Shown: piece by piece, positions 51,088 through 60,912 of the stretch
Numbering within the stretch: position 1 is the stretch's first letter
Layout of the letters: each line of letters opens with the position of its first letter
DNA from: Arthrobacter horti
GTDB lineage: Bacteria > Actinomycetota > Actinomycetes > Actinomycetales > Micrococcaceae
Length of the DNA: 64,000 nt
Assembly: GCF_030731045.1 (NCBI RefSeq)
Contig: NZ_JAVALS010000002.1
Span: 372,001 to 436,000, forward strand
Reading direction: 5' to 3'
Program-made: the position numbers and the translations under genes
The notes under the pieces: generated by a model
Seen by the model: only the letters and a program-made list of their open reading frames with translations
What the model was told of the DNA's origin: nothing
The model's database searches: none

Positions 51088-53061
51088 ATGGCAGGGGATG
51101 CGGCGCAGCGTGTGGCGGTGATCGGGGCCGGACCGCGCGGGAGCAGTGTCCTGGAGCGTCTGGCGGCCAATTGGCGCGCCCGCCGCGACGCCGGAGAGCT
51201 CTCCGGAGCCCGCCTGGAACTGCACCTGGTGGACCCGTATCCACCCGGTTCGGGGCACGTCTGGCAGCCCGGCCAGTCCCGGCTGTTCCTCATGAACACG
51301 CAGAGTTTCTTCCCCACCCTGATCCCCGAAGACCCGGACCTGGCGCCGCCGGTGGCGGGCGGCACTTTCAACCAGTGGCGTGAGGCCGCCGTGGCCGGCG
51401 ATCAGTCCCACCTCGGCGACGGCGAGCGGGCCGAGCTGGCCGCTCTGGCCGTGGACGCCTTCCCCAGCCGCGCGATCTACGGCCGCTACCTCGAGGACAC
51501 GGTGGCCGCCGTCGTGCACCGCATCGCGACCGACCCCCTGCTGGAAGGCCTCACCGTCCACCTGCACCGCACGGAGGCGGTCGCCGTCCGCCGCCGCGAG
51601 GGCACGGGCTTCGAAGTGGAGCTGCGGGACGGCACGCTTCCGGCGGACCGCGTGGTCCTGGCGCTCGGCCACGTCCCGGCCCTGCTGAACCCGGAACAGC
51701 GTGAACTGCACGGGGCAGCCCGCGAACTCGGCCTGAGCTACTTCCCGCCCGCCTGCCCGGCCGATGTGGACTGGGCACATGTCCCGGAGGCCGAGCCGGT
51801 GCTGATCCGCGGCATGGGCCTGAACTTCTTCGATGTCATGGGGCAGCTGACGGAAGGCCGCGGTGGCCGCTTCGACACGGACGACGGCGGCGGCCTGCGC
51901 TATGTGCCCAGCGGCCGGGAGCCGGTCATCCACGCCGCCAGCCGCCGCGGCGGCCCGTACCACGCCAAGGCGCGGATCGGCAGCTACTACGCCCGCACCA
52001 GGAGGCTGCGGTACCTCACCGAGACGGCCGTCGCCCGCTTCCGCCGCTACGGCGTGCAGCCCGGTTTCGGCCACGACCTCCAGCCGCTGCTGCAGCGCGA
52101 CGTCCTCTGGGCCTACTACGAGACCCTGGTGCTCCAGGACCCCAATGCCGTGCGGGACGCCGCCGAGTTCCTGGACGCCTTGGCCGAACTCCTGCGGCCG
52201 CACGCCCACGCGCCGGAAGACTGGCTGGGACCGGTGAACGCGCTGCTGGAGCAGAGGGTCCCGGCGGCCCTGCGCCTGAACCTCCGTGCGCTCGCGGCGC
52301 CGTTCTCCGGGCAGCGCTTCGGCTCGCCCCAGGAGCTCGACGACGCCGTGCTGGCCACGCTGGACACGGACGTCCGGCGCTCCTCGGCGGGTGAGTCTGA
52401 CCCGGTGAAGGCCGCCGTGCTGGCACTGCATGCGGGGCGTTCGTTGCTCAAGGACGCTGTGGCCGATGGTGGGATCACCGACGAATCGTGGGTCACGGAG
52501 CTCCGGGGCCGCTTCGAATCCCTGGTGGAAGGCCTGGCCAGCGGGCCGCCGGCACTGAGGATCGAGCAGCTTGCGGCACTGGCCCGGGCGGGCGTGGTGC
52601 GCTTCCTCGGGCCCGAGCCGCGCTTCGGGGTGGACCGTGCCGAGGGACTGTTCCGCGCGGCGTCGCCGTGGGTGGACGGGGGAGAGGTGCGGGCCCGGAC
52701 CATGATCGAGGCCCTGGCGCCCGCCAACCGGGTGTCCGCGGCGGCGTCCCCCTTGCTGCGCCAGCTTCTGGAGGACGGCCTGGTCCGGACCCGGCTGATG
52801 ATGCGTCCCGAGGGCGGTCCCACGGAGACCTCCGGCCTGGACGTGGCTCCGCACCCGTACCGGGCCGTGGCCGCCAATGGCGTGGTCCAGGAGGACCTGC
52901 ACGTCCTGAGCCTCCAGCTCTCCGCCACGCAGTGGGGCGTGGCGATCGCGGCCGAGGCGTTCACCGAGGAGGGCGGTGAACGCCGGGAGCTGTTCCGCAG
53001 CGGGCAGCGCACCCTGCGCGACGCCGATGAGATCGCCAGGGCGGTCCTGGACGCGCTCTGA
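51088..53061 (+). CDS. FAD/NAD(P)-binding protein (FAD_NAD_binding_9)
   Basis: A 657-aa putative flavoprotein. N-terminal dinucleotide motif VAVIGAGPRGSSVLERL (GxGxxG), then FLMNTQSFFPTL and VVLALGHVPALLNPEQ, typical of the HpnW/YdhS-like group of long FAD-dependent proteins. Substrate unknown; members sit in metallophore and antibiotic clusters, but no such cluster is here. It is divergent from the SnoaL-like gene and ends 48 nt before a 44-bp palindrome. Confidence 0.83.
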   Translation: MAGDAAQRVAVIGAGPRGSSVLERLAANWRARRDAGELSGARLELHLVDPYPPGSGHVWQPGQSRLFLMNTQSFFPTLIPEDPDLAPPVAGGTFNQWREAAVAGDQSHLGDGERAELAALAVDAFPSRAIYGRYLEDTVAAVVHRIATDPLLEGLTVHLHRTEAVAVRRREGTGFEVELRDGTLPADRVVLALGHVPALLNPEQRELHGAARELGLSYFPPACPADVDWAHVPEAEPVLIRGMGLNFFDVMGQLTEGRGGRFDTDDGGGLRYVPSGREPVIHAASRRGGPYHAKARIGSYYARTRRLRYLTETAVARFRRYGVQPGFGHDLQPLLQRDVLWAYYETLVLQDPNAVRDAAEFLDALAELLRPHAHAPEDWLGPVNALLEQRVPAALRLNLRALAAPFSGQRFGSPQELDDAVLATLDTDVRRSSAGESDPVKAAVLALHAGRSLLKDAVADGGITDESWVTELRGRFESLVEGLASGPPALRIEQLAALARAGVVRFLGPEPRFGVDRAEGLFRAASPWVDGGEVRARTMIEALAPANRVSAAASPLLRQLLEDGLVRTRLMMRPEGGPTETSGLDVAPHPYRAVAANGVVQEDLHVLSLQLSATQWGVAIAAEAFTEEGGERRELFRSGQRTLRDADEIARAVLDAL

Positions 53062-53108
53062 GCCGCCGGCCCGCCGTGCGCCGGAGTCCGGCGTCGTTCC
53101 ACCCCCTT

Positions 53109-53152
53109 AAATGTTGGTGACCCACGGAAATTTCCGTGGGTCACCAACATTT
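53109..53152. terminator. 44-bp perfect palindrome between convergent genes
   Basis: Two 22-nt arms (53109-53130, 53131-53152) with no spacer, between the FAD protein gene and the nuclease gene. Terminal AAAT/ATTT gives U-runs on both strands, so it should act as a bidirectional terminator. Confidence 0.8.
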
Positions 53153-53181
53153 GCGTGGGTCGGAGCGTCACACCGCGGTGA

Positions 53182-56100
53182 TCAGCCCTTCAGGCAGGCC
53201 TCATATTCCTTGAGCGCCCGCTCGTACTTCTTCATCTGCCCCGGAGCCCAGAAGTTCTTCGGGTATTCCGGCTTCGTGCAATTCGGGTTCGCCACCTTCT
53301 CCACGATCACCGTCAGGGTCACGGTGGTGCCGGACTCGGTGGCCTTGAGCACCAGCGTGCCCGCACCCGCGGCCGCCCCGGCCGGAACCGTGAGGCTCAC
53401 GTTCGCCGTGCCAGAGGTGACCGGCGTCGTGCCCAGCGTGGTGACCTTGCCCGAGGCGTCCGTGAAGGTCGCCGTAAGAGACGTGTTCACCGGGCTTCCC
53501 AGAGAGGTGAGGTCCAGCTTGGACACGGTGGCGTTCAGCGCATCGCCGGGCTTCACGGACGCCGGGATGGAGCTGCTCACGGCCACGCTGCGGCGGGCGA
53601 AGTCCGGGGACACCGGCGAGCTGCCCTTCAGGTAGGCCATCCAGGCGTCACGGTCCACCAGGCCGGAGTCGCGGGTGTTCGTGCCGTCCTTGAAGATCCG
53701 GAAGTTGTCACCACCGGTGGCCAGGAAGCTGAACGTGCCGATCCGGTAGGACTTGGCGGGGTCGACCGGCTGTCCGTTGACCAGGATGGAGGTCACGCGG
53801 TCACCGGCGGCCCGGGCGGCGTCGTACGTGTAGTTGACGTTCTTGGACAGGCCGAGCTGCAGATACGGGCGGCTGGGGATGGTGCCGTCCGCGTTGCTCT
53901 GCCACTGCTGCTCCAGCATCGTCTTGAGCTGGGCGCCCGTCAAGGACGTGGTCCACAGGTTGTTCACGAACGGCAGCACCGCGTTGGCCTGAGCATAGGT
54001 GATGGTGCCGTCCGTGCCGTAGTACAGCTCATTGCGAAGCCCGCCGGGGTTGACCACGCCGATCTCGGCACCGCCCAGGGTGGGATCCTTCAGCGACGCC
54101 ACGAGGGAGTCGGCCACCAGGTTGCCCAGCGTGGATTCGCTGGCCCGGTCATCGCGGACCGGGTTGCCGGTGGCCGGATCCTTGGTGAAGGCGGTGGTCA
54201 CGTCACGGGTCACCGTGCCGATGGCCTGACCGCCGACGACGGCGGCGTCCGCGAGTGCCTTCCTCACGATCCCGTCGACCTCCTTGACCCGCGGATACGC
54301 GGCGATGAGACCGGCCGCGGCGTCCTTCGTGCGGGCCACGTTGCGGGCCGAGTAGGCGGAGACCTGCTTAGTGTTCAGGTCCACGGTCAGCTCGATCTGG
54401 CCGATGTTCTCACCGTAGCTGCCGGTCTGGACCACGGGGCGGGTCTTGCCGTCCTGACCGGGCACCGGGGCGTCCCAGGCGTACTCCTTGTGGGTGTGAC
54501 CGGTGAAAATGGCGTTGACGTCGGAGCTGGTCTGATTGACGATCTTGGCGAACGCGCCGCCGGCGGCCAGCTCCTGCTGGAGGGTGGCGCCGTCCGGGGT
54601 GCCCGCGCCGGCGCCCTCGTGGTACTCGGCCACGATCACGTCGGCCAGCTTGCCGGCCTTGATCTTCGCAGCCACGCAGTTGACGGCGTCCACGGGATTA
54701 CCGAAGTCCAGGTCCGCGATGCCGGCCGGGGTCACCAGGGTGGGTACCTCCTGCGTGACGGCGCCGATCACGGCCACCTTCACACCGTTGAGGTCCAGGA
54801 CCGTGTACTCCGGAAGAACCGGCTCCTGCGTGCCCTTCTTGTAGACGTTCGCACCCAGGTACGGGAACTTCGCGTTGGCTCCGCCGGCGGCGACGCGGTC
54901 GCGCAGATCGGCCCAGCCGCCGTCGAACTCGTGGTTGCCCACCGCGGAGGCGGTCAGGCCGAGTGCGTTCAGCACATCGATGGTGGGCTGGTCCTTCGCC
55001 ACGGAGGAGGCGAAGAGGGATGCCCCGATGTTGTCACCGGCGGAGACGAACGCCGTGGCGCCCGGAGCGGCCGCGGCACGCAGCTTCTCCAGTGTTCCGG
55101 CGACGTTGACCGTGTTGGAGTCGATGCGGCCGTGGAAGTCGTTCACGCCCAGGAAGTTCAGCGTGGTGGACGTCTCCTTAGGCTTGGTGTTGATGCCCAC
55201 GATCACGGGGTCGTGGTCACTGTTGCGGAACTGGTTCGCCTCGTAGAAGTCGGTGACGTTGTAGTTCCAGCGGCTGTATTCGCGGGAGATCGGCTCCACG
55301 GAGTTGATGTTCCAGATGTCCGCGCCATTGACCATGGTCTCGGCCGCGGGGGACGCGAAGATGTGGTCCAGGGAACCGGCCAGGCCGCTGAACAGGTAGG
55401 AGTGCTTCTGGCTGCCGTCGGCGTTCTTGGCCTTGCCGTCCTGGTCGACGAAGCCGGCGTCGGTGAGGATGTTCAGCGGGTCTTCCTTGGAGTAGGCGTT
55501 GAAGTCACCGATCAGGAACACCTTGTCCGTGCCCTTGGCCTTCTCCAGGGAGTCCACGAAGCCCAGGAGGGACTTGGACTCGGCGATGCGGGCGAGGTTG
55601 GAGGCGCCCTGACCCTTGTCCGTGTCGTCCGGGGTGGCCGCGGAGCTCTTGGACTTGAAGTGGTTGGCGATCGCGATGAACTCCTGCGCGGAGGTCCCGC
55701 CCACCGGCTTGAAGACCTGCGCCAGCGGCTTGCGGGCGCTTGCGAAGGCGACGGTGTCGTTGTGGATGATGGATTCACCCACGGGCTCGGCGACGGCCTT
55801 CTTGTAGATGAAGGCGGTGCGGATGACATCCTCGTCCGCCAGCGGCGGCAGGGTGGAGGGGCTGCGGACGTAGTCCCAGACGCCTGGCGCCGCGGCGTTC
55901 AGGGCGTCCACCAGCTTGGAGAGGGCGTCATCCCGGTTCTTGCCGAACTTGGCGGAGTTCTCCATCTCCATCAGCGTCACGACGTCGGCGCCGGATCCGT
56001 TGATGGCGGCGACGGTCTTGGCGAGCTGGCGCTGGTAGTTGGCCTGGTTCGCCGCACCGCGGGCGTCGCAGCCGCCCTTGACGGTGACGGGTGCGCCTGC

Positions 56101-57726
56101 GCGGTCGGTGTAGTAGGTGCAGCCGCTGAGCTGGTCACCCGTGGTGGGGAAGAAGTTCAGCACGTTGAAGGAGGCGAGCTTCAGCTCGCCGCCCACGGCG
56201 TTCGGCACATCGGCACGGGTGTTGCCGATGGTGACCGGCTCCACGGTGTCCGCGTTGGACGGGGTGAGCTGCTCGAGCGGCTCGAAACGCCAGGAGCTGT
56301 TGCCATAGCCGAGGATCACGTTGGTCCTGAAGGTCACCGGTGCGCCCACCCGGACCGTGTTCTGCGCGGTGAGGTAGGGCAGCGGCTGGGCTTTGGTGGT
56401 GGCGTTGGAGAGGAAGTTGGTGGTGGCGCCATCGTCGAGTTTGATGGTGCGGGCCTCGTTGTCCGCAGCCACGGCCTGGTTCTCCGGGGTGCCGTAGGGT
56501 GCGACGGCGTTCGGCTGCACTGCAACGGTCTTCCCCGCGAACAGGCTGAGCTCGCCGTACTGGTTCAGGGAGAAGTTGTCGGAGAGCGTGAAGTCACCCT
56601 CGGGCGCGACGAGCATGCCTTCGAGGGACTCACGGAAAGCCTCCGAGGCCGGCAGGGCGAAATGGGTGGGCTTCACCTCGGGCGCGGCTTCGCCGAGCTT
56701 GGTCAGCCCGGACGCTGCCGTCACGTTGAGCTGGGTCTGGCCGAAGTACTCGCTGACCGAGCCGGTCACCTGGACGTAGTCACCGATCGCCACGGAGCCG
56801 ACGGTGCCGGGCGAATAGACGAATACGGCGTCGGACGCCTTGTGGTTCTGCTCGGTGAGGTCTCCGCCGGTGCCCGGGGTCTGGATGTAATAGCCGTTGA
56901 GTCCGCCGGTGGCGTACCGGGCGGTGACTTTGCCCTTGGTGGTCACGGTCTGGCCGGCCAGGGGGCTGGCATCACCGGTGCCCTGGATGTCGGCGATGCT
57001 CACGCCGCTGCCGGGGGACGGCGTGGGATCGGGAGTGGGCTCCGGGTCCGGGGTGCCGGAGCCGGCCGACGGCTGCGGGGTGATCTGAGCACTGAGACTG
57101 AAATCGGCGGAGTTGTCGTTGCTGTCCGCGTGGCCGCTCCGCGTGAGGGCCTTGACGTCGGTGTTCGACGACGGCGCGGTGGCGGCTTTCGTCTCGTAGG
57201 TGTTGCTGGTGCCGTAGCCGAGCAGGTCCGCCACGCCGGCGGGCTCCACCTGGCTGTCGGTCCCGAGCGTCACGGCGGTGGCTTGCCTGGCCAGAACGAT
57301 GGTTCCCGAGGTCCCGGACGGGTTGAAGCCCGGGGCGTCCAGGTCCGGCGTGGGAAGCTCCGGTGCCGTGGAGGCGGCACTGTTGGTGCCGCCCTTGACC
57401 AGGAACGTCCGCTTGGCAGGGATGCTGCCCTTCAACGCGGTCACCGAGCCGGGCGCACCGGTTCCAGTGGCCGGCCGGTACTGGAGGGACCAGCCGTCCA
57501 GGGAGACTGCGGAGTCCGAGGAGTTGTAGAGCTCCACGAACTTGTTCTTGAAGGCGGCGCCGGCGCTGCCTCCACTGAGGTATGCCTCGTCGATGACGAC
57601 GGCGGAGGTGCCCTGAGCGGTGACGGTGCTGGCCAGCGCAAAGGCCGGCGTGGTCGCCACGGGTGCCGCCAACAAGGCGGCTGTCAGGGCACTCCCCAAA
57701 GTTGCTTTCGCAAGCGAGTGATTCAT
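53182..57726 (-). CDS. secreted ExeM/NucH-type endonuclease fused to UshA-type 5'-nucleotidase
   Basis: A 1514-aa exported protein. Order: Sec signal peptide 1-35 (Ala-rich, cleaved after a site near AFALAS); lamin-tail domain about 45-190 (VIDEAYLSGG, KFVELYNSS); Pro/Asp linker about 225-245; OB-like domain about 250-345; endonuclease/exonuclease/phosphatase domain about 510-835 (LASFNVLNFF, HDPVIVGI); metallophosphatase about 855-1100 (VNDFHGRID, GNHEFDGG, GHTHKEY); 5'-nucleotidase C-domain about 1150-1350 (GGDNFRIF); Ig-like end 1385-1470. It degrades extracellular DNA and dephosphorylates nucleotides for phosphate or nucleoside scavenging. The 290 nt upstream (57727-58016) show no gene. 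Confidence 0.92.
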   Translation of the reverse strand: MNHSLAKATLGSALTAALLAAPVATTPAFALASTVTAQGTSAVVIDEAYLSGGSAGAAFKNKFVELYNSSDSAVSLDGWSLQYRPATGTGAPGSVTALKGSIPAKRTFLVKGGTNSAASTAPELPTPDLDAPGFNPSGTSGTIVLARQATAVTLGTDSQVEPAGVADLLGYGTSNTYETKAATAPSSNTDVKALTRSGHADSNDNSADFSLSAQITPQPSAGSGTPDPEPTPDPTPSPGSGVSIADIQGTGDASPLAGQTVTTKGKVTARYATGGLNGYYIQTPGTGGDLTEQNHKASDAVFVYSPGTVGSVAIGDYVQVTGSVSEYFGQTQLNVTAASGLTKLGEAAPEVKPTHFALPASEAFRESLEGMLVAPEGDFTLSDNFSLNQYGELSLFAGKTVAVQPNAVAPYGTPENQAVAADNEARTIKLDDGATTNFLSNATTKAQPLPYLTAQNTVRVGAPVTFRTNVILGYGNSSWRFEPLEQLTPSNADTVEPVTIGNTRADVPNAVGGELKLASFNVLNFFPTTGDQLSGCTYYTDRAGAPVTVKGGCDARGAANQANYQRQLAKTVAAINGSGADVVTLMEMENSAKFGKNRDDALSKLVDALNAAAPGVWDYVRSPSTLPPLADEDVIRTAFIYKKAVAEPVGESIIHNDTVAFASARKPLAQVFKPVGGTSAQEFIAIANHFKSKSSAATPDDTDKGQGASNLARIAESKSLLGFVDSLEKAKGTDKVFLIGDFNAYSKEDPLNILTDAGFVDQDGKAKNADGSQKHSYLFSGLAGSLDHIFASPAAETMVNGADIWNINSVEPISREYSRWNYNVTDFYEANQFRNSDHDPVIVGINTKPKETSTTLNFLGVNDFHGRIDSNTVNVAGTLEKLRAAAAPGATAFVSAGDNIGASLFASSVAKDQPTIDVLNALGLTASAVGNHEFDGGWADLRDRVAAGGANAKFPYLGANVYKKGTQEPVLPEYTVLDLNGVKVAVIGAVTQEVPTLVTPAGIADLDFGNPVDAVNCVAAKIKAGKLADVIVAEYHEGAGAGTPDGATLQQELAAGGAFAKIVNQTSSDVNAIFTGHTHKEYAWDAPVPGQDGKTRPVVQTGSYGENIGQIELTVDLNTKQVSAYSARNVARTKDAAAGLIAAYPRVKEVDGIVRKALADAAVVGGQAIGTVTRDVTTAFTKDPATGNPVRDDRASESTLGNLVADSLVASLKDPTLGGAEIGVVNPGGLRNELYYGTDGTITYAQANAVLPFVNNLWTTSLTGAQLKTMLEQQWQSNADGTIPSRPYLQLGLSKNVNYTYDAARAAGDRVTSILVNGQPVDPAKSYRIGTFSFLATGGDNFRIFKDGTNTRDSGLVDRDAWMAYLKGSSPVSPDFARRSVAVSSSIPASVKPGDALNATVSKLDLTSLGSPVNTSLTATFTDASGKVTTLGTTPVTSGTANVSLTVPAGAAAGAGTLVLKATESGTTVTLTVIVEKVANPNCTKPEYPKNFWAPGQMKKYERALKEYEACLKG

Positions 57727-58016
57727 GGGGGTGCTTTCTGTCGTTGTCTCTGTTCAGTTGTTCTGGTGTGGAGTCCGGTTCGGGATCTCGCAAGCCAGCC
57801 CCACTGGCAGGCGACGTCCGGGCAGAGTTCGTGCGCCACGGCCGGCCGGCCGCGGCGCACGAGGATTCAGGATCCAGTCCACCAAGACAGAGTTAACTCG
57901 AGGTTGACGGGAAAAGAAACTGTTCTTTCAGAAATCCGGCCGGAAAAAGACCGTGCCGCCGTCACCTTGTGGATGACGGCGGCACGGCCGGTGTGGACGC
58001 GGTGTCCGCGCGGAGA

Positions 58017-58793
58017 TCAGCGCAAAGACTGGTGCAGCATGAACGGCGCGCCCTGGGCATCCGTGACGCGGGCATGGCGTCCGTGAGGGTCGTCCCACGG
58101 CTCAGCGATGACCTGACCGCCCAGTTCGGCGATCTTCTTCACGGCCTCATCGGCGTTGTCCACCACCAGGAAGATCTGCCAGTGGGACGGGACGCCCTCC
58201 GGCAGGAAGGTGTTCGCGTCGAAGATCCCGGCACGGGCGGCCTCGCCTTCGCCCAGAGTGGTGTACCGGAACTCCGGGGTGTCCGCCATGGTGGAGGTCT
58301 CCCAGCCGAAGGCCTTCCGGTAGAACTCCACCGCGGCCTCGTAGCCGCGGCTGTTGAGCTCGTGCCAGCCGACCGAGCCGGTTTCATTGACCAACTGGTA
58401 GCCGGCGTGGCCCAGCGGCTCCCAGATTCCGACCACAGCGCCGGAGGGGTCGGAAGCCATGGCCATGACGCCCATCTCCGGGACGGTCATCGGGGGCACG
58501 AACACCTGACCGCCGGCGTCAGCGACGGCGGCAGCCGTGGCCTCGGCGTCGGTGCTGCGCAGGTAGATGCTCCAGGTGTTGGGCATCTCGGCTTGGTCCG
58601 GCATCTTGGCCATGATGCCGGCCACCTGCTTGCCGTCCTTGGATGCGGTCACATAGCCGCCGTACAGTTCCTCGTCCGAGCCTTCGAAGGTCCAGCCCAG
58701 GAGTTCGCCGTAGAACTTCTTGGCACCCTCGACGTCATCGGTCATCAGATCAGCCCAGCAGGGGTCGCCGGGGACAAAGCTAGGGGTGGGCAT
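58017..58793 (-). CDS. VOC-family protein with two glyoxalase-like domains
   Basis: A 258-aa protein. Two tandem beta-alpha-beta-beta-beta repeats, starting GDPCWADLMTDDVEGAKKFYGELLGW and SVGWHELNSRGYEAAVEFYRKAFGW. The group (CFP32/hydroxylase-like, PF00903 type) is common in actinobacteria; its substrate is unknown. The start at 58793 is preceded by a plausible AGAAAGAGAG ribosome site. Confidence 0.9.
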   Translation of the reverse strand: MPTPSFVPGDPCWADLMTDDVEGAKKFYGELLGWTFEGSDEELYGGYVTASKDGKQVAGIMAKMPDQAEMPNTWSIYLRSTDAEATAAAVADAGGQVFVPPMTVPEMGVMAMASDPSGAVVGIWEPLGHAGYQLVNETGSVGWHELNSRGYEAAVEFYRKAFGWETSTMADTPEFRYTTLGEGEAARAGIFDANTFLPEGVPSHWQIFLVVDNADEAVKKIAELGGQVIAEPWDDPHGRHARVTDAQGAPFMLHQSLR

Positions 58794-58959
58794 GGTGTTC
58801 TCTCTTTCTGAGAAAAGGTTCCGCCCGGGATGAGGGCGGGCCGCACCGGCAGGAGTAGGGAGAGCGGTCCGGTGCTGACACTCCTGACGCTATGCCGGGG
58901 GTCTGACATTATTCAACGGTCCCCGCCTGGGGATTGCGTGAACTGGCCCGGAAGACGGG

Positions 58960-58997
58960 AAGGCCCCGGAGGCGATGTGCATCGGCTCCGGGGCCTT
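58960..58997 (-). terminator. terminator of tRNA-Ser(TGA)
   Basis: 11-bp stem (58960-58970, 58987-58997) 7 nt after the tRNA 3' end on the minus strand, with a 16-nt loop that can pair partly. The rest of 58794-58959 shows no gene. Confidence 0.8.
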
Positions 58998-59003
58998 GTA
59001 ACG

Positions 59004-59091
59004 CGGAAGGTATGGGATTTGAACCCATGAGACGGGGTTACCGCCTACTGGTTTTCAAGACCAGCTCCTTCGGCCGCTCGGACAACCTTCC
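59004..59091 (-). tRNA. tRNA-Ser (anticodon TGA)
   Basis: 88 nt, CCA not encoded. Acceptor GGAAGGT/ACCTTCC, anticodon stem-loop CTGGT-CTTGAAA-ACCAG, long variable arm, T-loop GTTCAAATC. Confidence 0.95.
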
Positions 59092-59198
59092 CTGTGTCAA
59101 AGTGTTTCACAGCGCCGAGGCGGCCTCCAAACCTGCCCTTCCCGCGCGCCGTGCACAATAGACGGGGGCCAAGTGAGAGTCCTGAGGAAAGGGAGACC

Positions 59199-60182
59199 AT
59201 GCGAGCCGTCCAGATCACCGCGCCGGGAGAGCCGGAAGTCCTGCAGCTGAGCCAGGTGCCGGACCCCGTCCCGGGACCCGGTGAGCTGCTGATCGACGTC
59301 GTCGCCGCAGGACTCAACCGCGCCGATGTGCAGCAGCGCCGCGGCCACTACCCTCCGCCCGCGGGAGCCTCGGAGATCCCCGGGCTCGAGGTGTCCGGCC
59401 GCATCGCCGGCTTCGGCCCGGGCGTGACGCGTCCCTTCTCCGTGGGGGACAAGGTGGTCGCCCTCCTGGCGGGTGGTGGCTACGCCGAGAAGGTGGTGGT
59501 TCCCGCCGGGCACGTCCTCCGGGTGCCGGACGGCGTGGACCTGGTCACGGCCGCCGGGCTGCCGGAGGTGGCCGCCACCATCTACTCGAACCTCTACATG
59601 ACGGCCGGTCTCCGGCGCGAGGAGACCCTCTTGGTGCACGGTGCCACGGGAGGGATCGGCACCTTCGCCATCCAGCTCGCCAAGGCCCTGGGTTCCACCG
59701 TCGCCACCACGGCCGGAGGCCCGGAGAAGGTCGCCACCGCGCGCGGTTTCCTCGGCGCGGACATCGCCATCGACTACCAGGCCGAGGACTTCCCGGAGGC
59801 GCTCCGCGAGGCCACCGGCGGGCGCGGAGCCGACGTCATCCTGGACGTGGTCGGTGCGAAATACCTGGGAAAGAACCTCGACGCCTTGAACACCCATGGC
59901 CGCCTGGTGGTCATCGGGCTCCAGGGCGGGGCCCGGGGGGAACTGGATCTCGGGAAGCTGCTGTCCAAGCGGGCCGCCGTCATCGGAACCACCCTCCGCG
60001 CCCGCCCGGACGAGGAGAAGACCGCCATCATGGACGCCGTCCGCGAGGTCGTATGGCCGCTGATCACGGACGGTTCCATCCGGCCGTTGGTCGCCCGCAG
60101 CTTCCCGCTCCAGGATGTGGCCGAGGCGCACCGTTATTTCGAAACCGGTCAACATGTGGGAAAAATTCTGTTGACCATGTGA
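59199..60182 (+). CDS. NAD(P)H-quinone oxidoreductase (PIG3/QOR family, MDR superfamily)
   Basis: A 327-aa zinc-independent medium-chain dehydrogenase. N-terminal GroES-like domain (GLNRADVQQRRGHYPPP is a signature of the PIG3 subgroup), then the Rossmann motif HGATGGIGTFAIQLAKALG (about 150). AGGAAAGGGAG precedes ATG 59199. The first gene of a plus-strand run that continues with Bpa after 125 nt. Confidence 0.92.
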   Translation: MRAVQITAPGEPEVLQLSQVPDPVPGPGELLIDVVAAGLNRADVQQRRGHYPPPAGASEIPGLEVSGRIAGFGPGVTRPFSVGDKVVALLAGGGYAEKVVVPAGHVLRVPDGVDLVTAAGLPEVAATIYSNLYMTAGLRREETLLVHGATGGIGTFAIQLAKALGSTVATTAGGPEKVATARGFLGADIAIDYQAEDFPEALREATGGRGADVILDVVGAKYLGKNLDALNTHGRLVVIGLQGGARGELDLGKLLSKRAAVIGTTLRARPDEEKTAIMDAVREVVWPLITDGSIRPLVARSFPLQDVAEAHRYFETGQHVGKILLTM

Positions 60183-60307
60183 AGCTGACGTCCGCCGGGT
60201 GGCCGGGCGAGGCGCGGGCGACGATCCTCCTCAGGGGCGTGACCGTGCCGACCGGCAGGAGAAAAATCCCCAGAGCCGATGCCGCTGAGGCGTGAGAGTA
60301 TGGGGCC

Positions 60308-60910
60308 ATGACCGAGGAACCGCAGCCCCAGCACAGCCCCGCCGTGGAAGGAACTCCGGTGGATGACCAGGACGAACGCCGGGAGAACACTCGTCCCGAG
60401 CCGCGGCCGCGCGGTCTCCTGGAACTCGTCGACGAGCCCGCTAAGGTCATGCGGATCGGGACCATGGTCCGGCAGCTCCTGGAGGAGGTGAAGGCCTCTC
60501 CGCTGGACGACGCGGCCCGCGGCCGTCTGGCGGAGATCCATGATCGCTCCATCAAGGAACTTGAGGAAGGCCTGGCCCCCGAGCTCGTGGAGGAGCTTGA
60601 GCGGCTGTCACTGCCCTTCCCGGAGAACTCCTCCCCCTCGGACGCGGAACTGCGCATCGCCCAGGCCCAGCTGGTCGGCTGGCTCGAAGGACTGTTCCAC
60701 GGCATCCAGACGGCGATCGCCGCGCAGCAGGCGGCCCGGGAACAGATGGCGGCGCAGTTCCATCAGCTTCCACCCGGTACCATGATCGCCCCCGGGGTGG
60801 TCATCGGTGCCAACGGTGAGCCGCAGCGGGCGCAGACCGGCCTCCGTCGGCAGGAGCAGCAGCCCGGTGCGCATGACGGACCGGATTCCGGCCCGGGCCA
60901 GTACCTCTGA
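60308..60910 (+). CDS. bpa: bacterial proteasome activator Bpa
   Basis: A 200-aa ATP-independent activator that forms a dodecameric ring and opens the 20S proteasome gate for unfolded proteins. The four-helix core spans about 35-145 (GLLELVDEPAKVMRIGTMVRQLLEEV, LVGWLEGLFHGIQTAIAAQQ). The C-terminus is the conserved GQYL tail that docks in proteasome pockets, here GPGQYL. Presence of Bpa implies a 20S proteasome elsewhere in this genome and supports an actinobacterial host. Confidence 0.94.
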   Translation: MTEEPQPQHSPAVEGTPVDDQDERRENTRPEPRPRGLLELVDEPAKVMRIGTMVRQLLEEVKASPLDDAARGRLAEIHDRSIKELEEGLAPELVEELERLSLPFPENSSPSDAELRIAQAQLVGWLEGLFHGIQTAIAAQQAAREQMAAQFHQLPPGTMIAPGVVIGANGEPQRAQTGLRRQEQQPGAHDGPDSGPGQYL

Positions 60911-60912
60911 CC

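Noticed and set aside
50977..52902. Long upstream extension of the SnoaL-like gene
   Set aside because: It is antisense to the FAD/NAD(P)-binding gene and lacks any domain.
54490..58086. 1198-codon open frame on the plus strand
   Set aside because: Exactly antisense to the nuclease/5'-nucleotidase gene, with Gly/Val/Arg/His-rich shadow composition and no domain; a high-GC artefact. The same applies to long frames at 40750-42105, 42337-44352, 8071-9375 and 35416-36429.
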